DNA of 27,096 nt from an uncultured Porphyromonadaceae bacterium (GTDB lineage Bacteria > Bacteroidota > Bacteroidia > Bacteroidales > Muribaculaceae). Within the stretch, counting starts at the first letter, position 1. The number at the start of each line of letters is the position of its first letter. Positions 22,870 to 27,096 of this stretch are shown here, piece by piece. Location: positions 1 through 27,096 of the forward strand of contig URAU01000022.1 of NCBI GenBank assembly GCA_900545955.1, read 5' to 3'. Made by a program: the position numbers and the translations under genes. The notes beneath the pieces were generated by a model that saw only the letters and a list, made by a program, of their open reading frames with translations, ran no database searches and had not been told where the DNA came from.

Positions 22870-24246
22870 TTATTTCGCCGGCTTGGCGGCTACTGTGGCC
22901 GGTACGGTTACCAGTTTCACAGCTTTTACGCGCAGGCGCGCGGCCAGGTAGCGCGAGAGCTCGCTTTGCGACGCTGCGGGCAATGGCCGCGAGTAGTGCA
23001 CGAGGGCGATGTTGGCGGTGTCCAGGCTGCCGGTGGCTATGTTGCCGAACACGGCGCGTGTCACGGCGATTTCCGCTACCTGCGGGAATATCACCTTCAG
23101 CTCCGGGGCGAGCCGGGCCGAGATGGAGTCGTTCTCGCGGCGCATGGCTATCACGTCGCGCAGCGAATCGATTTCCTGCTGCTGGCGCGTGAGCGACGTC
23201 TGGGCCATCTCGTAGATTTCCTTCACGGAGTGGCCCGGAGTCTGCGATGCGCCCAGGGCGTAATCGCCCTGCATTATGTTGAGCTTGGCTCCCTGCAGCC
23301 CGTAGTATTGCAGTTTGGCCGACATGGCCAGTTCGAGAGAATCCTGCGGGAGTGCTTTGCCGATCAGCGTCACGTTGACGGTGCGTTCCCCTTTACGGTA
23401 GGTGGCCGTATGGCTGAGCACCTGAGTCTGCGGGAACTGGAATTCGTCGGCCACGAAGCGCGAAGCCTCCTGCTGGAAGTTCTCCATGCGCAGCATGTTG
23501 TATGTAAGATAGATGCTCGGCAGCAGTGTGAGGATGGCTGTGGTGTAGACTATATGGCGCATGCGCTTGGCACGCTCGGGCACTGAGGTAGGCGTGCGCT
23601 GGAAGTGCATCAGCTTCACCCCGATGAATGTGGCCAGCCCGATGTAGATTGAGTTAATCAGAAACAGATAGAGCGCTCCCAGAAAGTAGTGCATCTGGAA
23701 TGTGGCCAGTCCGTAGCCCACGGTGCAGAGCGGGGGCATCAGCGCGGTGGCGATGGCCACGCCGGGAATCACGTTGCCCTTGCTCTTCGAGGCGATGGCG
23801 AAGATGCCGGCAGCTCCGCCGAATAAGCCGATGAGCACGTCGTAGATGGTGGGCGACGTGCGTGCCAGAAGTTCGCTGTGGCCTTCGCTCACGGGCGAGA
23901 TCAGGAAGTAGACCGTAGAGGCGAGTACCGAGAAGAGTGCCGCCACCACCAGATTGCGCATGGAGCGCTTTAGCAGGTCGAAATCTTCGATGCCTATGCC
24001 GAGGCCGAGCCCGATTATCGGCCCCATGAGCGGCGAGATGAGCATGGCGCCGATTATTACGGCCGTGGAGTTGGTGTTGAGGCCCAGCGAGGCGATGAGG
24101 ATGGCGAACACCAGGATGAGGATATTGGTGCCGCGGAAGGAGACCCCTTCGCGGATAGTCTGTTCGGCCTCGGCCTGCGGCACGAGATAGCCGTTGAACG
24201 AGAAATACCCTTTCAGGCGTGAGATTATGGTTTCGAGGTTCTGCAT
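22870..24246 (-). CDS. DUF389 integral membrane protein
   Basis: The 458-residue protein belongs to DUF389 (TIGR00341 group), a family without a settled function. I place the start at 24246 (MQNLETIISRLKGYF) because the open frame beyond it runs into miaA out of frame and has no family character. Residues about 40-250 contain five to six membrane segments, including the signature NTNSTAVIIGAMLISPLMGPI (57-77). An additional segment lies near 270. The C-terminal 180 residues are soluble and include a coiled-coil-like stretch (TSLTRQQQEIDSLRDVIAMRREND). It is 71 bp downstream of miaA and may be co-transcribed with pepT-miaA. Confidence 0.88.
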   Translation of the reverse strand: MQNLETIISRLKGYFSFNGYLVPQAEAEQTIREGVSFRGTNILILVFAILIASLGLNTNSTAVIIGAMLISPLMGPIIGLGLGIGIEDFDLLKRSMRNLVVAALFSVLASTVYFLISPVSEGHSELLARTSPTIYDVLIGLFGGAAGIFAIASKSKGNVIPGVAIATALMPPLCTVGYGLATFQMHYFLGALYLFLINSIYIGLATFIGVKLMHFQRTPTSVPERAKRMRHIVYTTAILTLLPSIYLTYNMLRMENFQQEASRFVADEFQFPQTQVLSHTATYRKGERTVNVTLIGKALPQDSLELAMSAKLQYYGLQGAKLNIMQGDYALGASQTPGHSVKEIYEMAQTSLTRQQQEIDSLRDVIAMRRENDSISARLAPELKVIFPQVAEIAVTRAVFGNIATGSLDTANIALVHYSRPLPAASQSELSRYLAARLRVKAVKLVTVPATVAAKPAK

Positions 24247-24317
24247 GATGCGGTGAATGGGTGATGAAATCCGGAGAGGAAATCCTGCCGGCTGAAAGTC
24301 TAACAATCCGCTACGCC

Positions 24318-25241
24318 TTAATGTTGTATCCCGGCAAGCGAAAGCACCTGGTCGGCCATAGGAGTGTCGGAATGCGGGTCGAGCCATATTACCGACGGGT
24401 CGCGCCGAAGCCACGTAAGCTGTTTTTTCGCATAGACGCGTGTGTTTTTCGCCATGCGTGCCAATGCCGTGTCGAAATCCCACCTGCCTTCTATCCACGC
24501 GAACATTTCCTTGAAGCCTACGGTGTTGAGCGAATTGAGGTGGCGCAGCAGGTAGACGCGGCGCGCCTCCTGGGGCATCCCTTCGGCGGCCATGCGCTCC
24601 ACGCGGGTGTTGATGCGGGCGAACAGTTCTTCGCGGGGCATGTCGATTGCGGCCTTGACCACGCGGAAGGGACGCTCCTTGGCGCGTCCGGTGCGCAGGG
24701 TGGAATATGGCACGCCTGCCTCGATGCATATCTCAAGCGCATGGACCACGCGCCGCGTGTTCATCGGGTCTACTTCGGCGGCATACCTCGGATCAAGTTG
24801 CCGCAGACGCTCCATCAGGGCTTCCAGCCCCTCGCGCTCGAGCATTGCGAGCACGTCGGCGCGTACGTCGGGCGATATGGTTGGCAGCTCGTCGATGCCG
24901 CGAACCACGGCGTCGACATACATCATCGACCCGCCGCACATCACGGCGTAGCGCCCGCGGCTGAACAGCTCGCCGAGCAATGTCAGGCAGTCCTCCTCAT
25001 ATTGGGCGGCGCTGTAGTAGGCGTCGAGCTCGAGCGTGCCCACGAAGTGGTGGCGCGCGGCGGCAAGTTCGTCGGCTGTCGGGGCGGCGGTGGTTATCGG
25101 GATACCTTTAAACATCTGGCGCGAATCGGCCGAGATGACGTCGCATCCCAGCCGTCGCGCCAGCGTGATGGCCAGAGCGGTCTTTCCCGACCCCGTGGGG
25201 CCGGTTATTACTATCAGTGTGGGTGTGGTGTCGGCCTGCAT
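24318..25241 (-). CDS. miaA: tRNA dimethylallyltransferase
   Basis: MiaA transfers a dimethylallyl group to A37 of tRNAs that read UNN codons. The 307 residues show the P-loop GPTGSGKT (14-21), SADSRQMFKGIPITT (37-51; the usual SADSRQ(I/V)Y with Phe here), and the tRNA-binding MNTRRVVHALEI segment. ATG overlaps the pepT stop as TGATG (25243-25239), so translation is probably coupled. Length fits the family. Confidence 0.95.
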   Translation of the reverse strand: MQADTTPTLIVITGPTGSGKTALAITLARRLGCDVISADSRQMFKGIPITTAAPTADELAAARHHFVGTLELDAYYSAAQYEEDCLTLLGELFSRGRYAVMCGGSMMYVDAVVRGIDELPTISPDVRADVLAMLEREGLEALMERLRQLDPRYAAEVDPMNTRRVVHALEICIEAGVPYSTLRTGRAKERPFRVVKAAIDMPREELFARINTRVERMAAEGMPQEARRVYLLRHLNSLNTVGFKEMFAWIEGRWDFDTALARMAKNTRVYAKKQLTWLRRDPSVIWLDPHSDTPMADQVLSLAGIQH

Positions 25242-26461
25242 CAGCCCTGGGCCACGAGGCGTGCGATCTCCACAATGGTTTTCTCGGCCTTTTCCATCGA
25301 GGGGATGGGCACGAACTCATAGCGGCCGTGGAAATTCAGGCCGCCGGCGAAGATGTTGGGGCAGGGGAGGCCTTTGAACGAGAGCTGCGCGCCGTCTGTG
25401 CCACCGCGGATGGGCTGAACCTTGGGTTTTACTCCGGCCAGCTCCATGGCTTTCTCGGCGATGGTGATTATGTGCATCACCGGCTCGATTTTCTCGCGCA
25501 TGTTGAAATACTGGTCGCGGATTTCGATGGTGGCGCAGCCGGGGAATTCGTTGTTGGTCTTGCGCGTCAGGTGCTCGAGTTCGCGCTTGCGCCGCTCGAA
25601 GCGGTCGCGGTCGTGGTCGCGGATTATGTAGGTGAGTGTGGTTTTCTCCACGTCGCCCTCGATTTTCACCAGGTGGTAGAAGCCCTCGTAGCCTTCGGTG
25701 TGCTCGGGCGTCTCCCAGCGCGGAAGCATGAGTATGAACTGGTTGGCGATGCGGATGGAGTTCACCATCTTGTGTTTGGCGTAGCCCGGATGAACGTTGC
25801 GCCCCTTGAAGGTAACGTTGGCAACGGCTGCGTTGAAGTTCTCATACTCCAGCTCGCCGACCTCGCCGCCGTCCATGGTATAGGCCCAGTCGGCGCCGAA
25901 GCGCTCCACGTCGAATTTGTGGGCGCCCTGGCCGATCTCCTCGTCGGGGTTGAATGCTATGCGGATTTTGCCGTGCTCGATTTCGGGATGAGCCTTGAGG
26001 TATTCCACGGCCGAGATGATTTCGGCGATACCGGCCTTGTCGTCGGCGCCAAGAAGGGTGGTGCCGTCGGTTACGATGAGGTCCTGACCCACGTAGTGGA
26101 GAAGTTCGGGAAATTCCGAGGGGGAGAGCACCACGTCGTTGTCGGCGTTGAGGGTGATGTCGCCTCCGTCGTAGGCCTTCACGATGCGCGGGTTCACGTT
26201 GTGGCCCGAGAGGTCGGGCGACGTGTCGAGGTGTGCGATAAAGCCCACGGTAGGCACCTCGCGGTCGGTGTTGGCCGGGAGCGTGGCCATCAGGTAGCCG
26301 TTCTCGTCGAGCGAGATTTCCTCCAGGCCGAGCTCGTGGAGCTCTTTTTCAAGCGCCTGTGCGAATTTATACTGTCCCGGAGTGGAGGGCGTGAGGTTTG
26401 TCAGCTCGTCGCTCTGGGTGTCGAATTTCACGTATTTCAGGAAGCGGTCGGTCAGATTCAT
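25241..26461 (-). CDS. pepT: peptidase T (tripeptide aminopeptidase)
   Basis: PepT is a dizinc M20B aminopeptidase that releases N-terminal residues from tripeptides in the cytosol. The 406 residues carry His77-x-Asp79 (AHLDTS), Asp140 (LGADDKAGIAEI), Glu174-Glu175 (NPDEEIGQGAHKFD) and Asp197 (YTMDGGEVGELEYENFNAA), followed by the C-terminal HG in GGLNFHGRYEF. No signal peptide. It leads the pepT-miaA-DUF389 run behind a full-consensus promoter that contains a palindrome. Confidence 0.96.
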   Translation of the reverse strand: MNLTDRFLKYVKFDTQSDELTNLTPSTPGQYKFAQALEKELHELGLEEISLDENGYLMATLPANTDREVPTVGFIAHLDTSPDLSGHNVNPRIVKAYDGGDITLNADNDVVLSPSEFPELLHYVGQDLIVTDGTTLLGADDKAGIAEIISAVEYLKAHPEIEHGKIRIAFNPDEEIGQGAHKFDVERFGADWAYTMDGGEVGELEYENFNAAVANVTFKGRNVHPGYAKHKMVNSIRIANQFILMLPRWETPEHTEGYEGFYHLVKIEGDVEKTTLTYIIRDHDRDRFERRKRELEHLTRKTNNEFPGCATIEIRDQYFNMREKIEPVMHIITIAEKAMELAGVKPKVQPIRGGTDGAQLSFKGLPCPNIFAGGLNFHGRYEFVPIPSMEKAEKTIVEIARLVAQG

Positions 26462-26519
26462 GGTGATTTTACAGGGTTTTGGAGTATAAATGTAAAGTTT
26501 CTTTTCGACCGGAAACTTA

Positions 26520-26557
26520 TGGCCGCAAAATTAATAAATTCTGCGGCCAAAAGCAAA
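26520..26557 (-). promoter_or_regulatory. pepT: pepT promoter overlapped by a perfect palindrome
   Basis: On the minus strand TTTG (26557-26554), 20 bp, TAATTTTG (26533-26526): a perfect Bacteroidetes promoter, start near 26521. The inverted repeat TGGCCGCA (26520-26527) / TGCGGCCA (26542-26549) covers the -7 box and most of the spacer. It may be an operator, or the terminator hairpin of the gene upstream (stop at 26593); it has no U-run after it on the minus strand. Confidence 0.7.
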
Positions 26558-26592
26558 AATGGATTGCGGGGGTTAAGGTTCGCCGACTGGGG

Positions 26593-27057
26593 TCAGTTGC
26601 CGAAGCTCAGGGTGGTGTAGTAAGCGCCGTTGGCCGAGGCGAAGCTGAGGGTAACGTAGCGGCCGTCGGCGCCAAACCAGTTGGCCGTCACCGCGCCTCC
26701 GGTGTTTGAATAGCCCACCGGCGCTCCGTAGCGACTCACGAATGTGTTGTAGAGTGCGTTGTAGCGCCCCATGTCGTAGTAGCCTGTGGTGTAGGTGAAC
26801 TGCGAGCCGCAGAGGCGTCCGTCGGTGTAGTAGAGCGCCGCGTCGGGCCAGTTGTAGTTCATCTGGGGAACGTTGCTGAGATATACCACATCGTCGCCGT
26901 AGCTGCTCACGGAGTAGCCGCTGTTGGCCAGTGTCGAAATGGAAAGTCCGATTGAAGTGCCGAGCGTCAGGCCGAGAATCGTGCCGAACGCGGGACCTCC
27001 GGCGTGCCAGCGCCATGCGGGAGGAGGCACGGGGCGGTGGAATCCGTTGAAGAAGGG
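26593..27057 (-). CDS. unknown protein, 5' end missing at contig end
   Basis: The native part is 154 residues, from PFFNGFHRPV to the stop. The first 12 codons of the apparent open frame (MSRGLGDVYKRQ) are encoded by Nextera adapter and not by the genome, so the true N-terminus is unknown. Residues about 12-40 are Gly/Pro/Trp rich and hydrophobic (GGPAFGTILGLTLGTSIGL), possibly a membrane-associated glycine-zipper segment; the rest is Tyr/Ser/Gly-rich beta-type sequence (GYYDMGRYNALYNTFVSRYG). I do not recognise a family. It would be an envelope protein by composition. Confidence 0.6.
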   Translation of the reverse strand, partial: PFFNGFHRPVPPPAWRWHAGGPAFGTILGLTLGTSIGLSISTLANSGYSVSSYGDDVVYLSNVPQMNYNWPDAALYYTDGRLCGSQFTYTTGYYDMGRYNALYNTFVSRYGAPVGYSNTGGAVTANWFGADGRYVTLSFASANGAYYTTLSFGN

Positions 27058-27096
27058 CTGTCTCTTATACACATCTCCGAGCCCACGAGACACTCG
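27058..27096 (+). other. untrimmed Nextera adapter and partial index
   Basis: CTGTCTCTTATACACATCT (27058-27076) is the 19-bp Tn5 mosaic end in Illumina Nextera orientation, followed by CCGAGCCCACGAGAC (27077-27091) of the read-2 adapter and then five bases (ACTCG), presumably the start of the index. This is a sequencing artefact at the contig edge. Confidence 0.98.

Noticed and set aside
24247..24729. N-terminal extension of the DUF389 frame upstream of 24246
   Set aside because: It overlaps the 3' part of miaA in another frame and is Arg/His/Pro-rich; the family start fits MQNLETI at 24246.
25217..26620. Long plus-strand open frame (467 codons) opposite pepT
   Set aside because: pepT on the other strand has all catalytic residues; the antisense translation is low-complexity Gly/Val/His text.

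Overview
The window looks like chromosomal DNA of a GC-rich member of the order Bacteroidales, most likely Muribaculaceae or a close relative. The phylum call rests on repeated promoters of the Bacteroidetes type (TTTG, 19-21 bp, TAnnTTTG), a lipoprotein-type TamA (TamL), PepSY-like and PEGA-type periplasmic proteins, an M6 protease with a Bacteroidales-style C-terminal tail, and the folP-cdaA pairing. The family call is an inference from overall similarity. The right end is not genomic: the last 39 bases are untrimmed Illumina Nextera adapter plus part of an index, so this is the end of an assembled contig.

Layout. 1-1250: a Y1/HUH transposase of the RAYT type surrounded by small palindromes that look like its REP substrates. 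1255-3365: a two-gene minus-strand unit of secreted proteins of unknown role (ConA-like fold; PEGA domain), then about 540 bp without a convincing gene. 3366-5311: minus-strand TPR protein - folP - cdaA (folate and c-di-AMP). 5312-5608: a divergent promoter region with a 131-bp foldback. 5609-8288: plus-strand secreted inositol-phosphate phosphatase (MINPP type) and tilS. 8289-8907: no protein gene, but a strong candidate for a structured non-coding RNA (8401-8675). 8908-11201: guanine deaminase and a GH28-like secreted beta-helix hydrolase, each with its own promoter. 11205-17107: minus-strand ruvX - def - ettA - tamL - gph-like block, all same strand with 34-46 bp gaps. 17350-17986: a small one-TM protein convergent with a PepSY-like periplasmic protein. 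17987-18748: a repeat-rich intergenic region with nested inverted repeats. 18749-19882: rpsF-rpsR-rplI ribosomal operon. 20107-22617: secreted M6 metalloprotease. 22870-26461: pepT - miaA - DUF389 membrane protein, with pepT and miaA overlapping by one base. 26593-27057: 3' part of an unknown protein, cut by the contig end.

Most protein genes are housekeeping: tRNA modification (tilS, miaA), translation (ettA, def, rpsF/rpsR/rplI), cofactor and second-messenger synthesis, and outer-membrane assembly. No defence system, prophage, CRISPR array, SusC/SusD pair, rRNA or tRNA gene was seen. The parts that deserve attention lie between the genes: three different families of REP-like hairpins (one with its probable transposase), a possible novel RNA upstream of guanine deaminase, a foldback element in front of the phosphatase, and several promoters overlapped by perfect palindromes.
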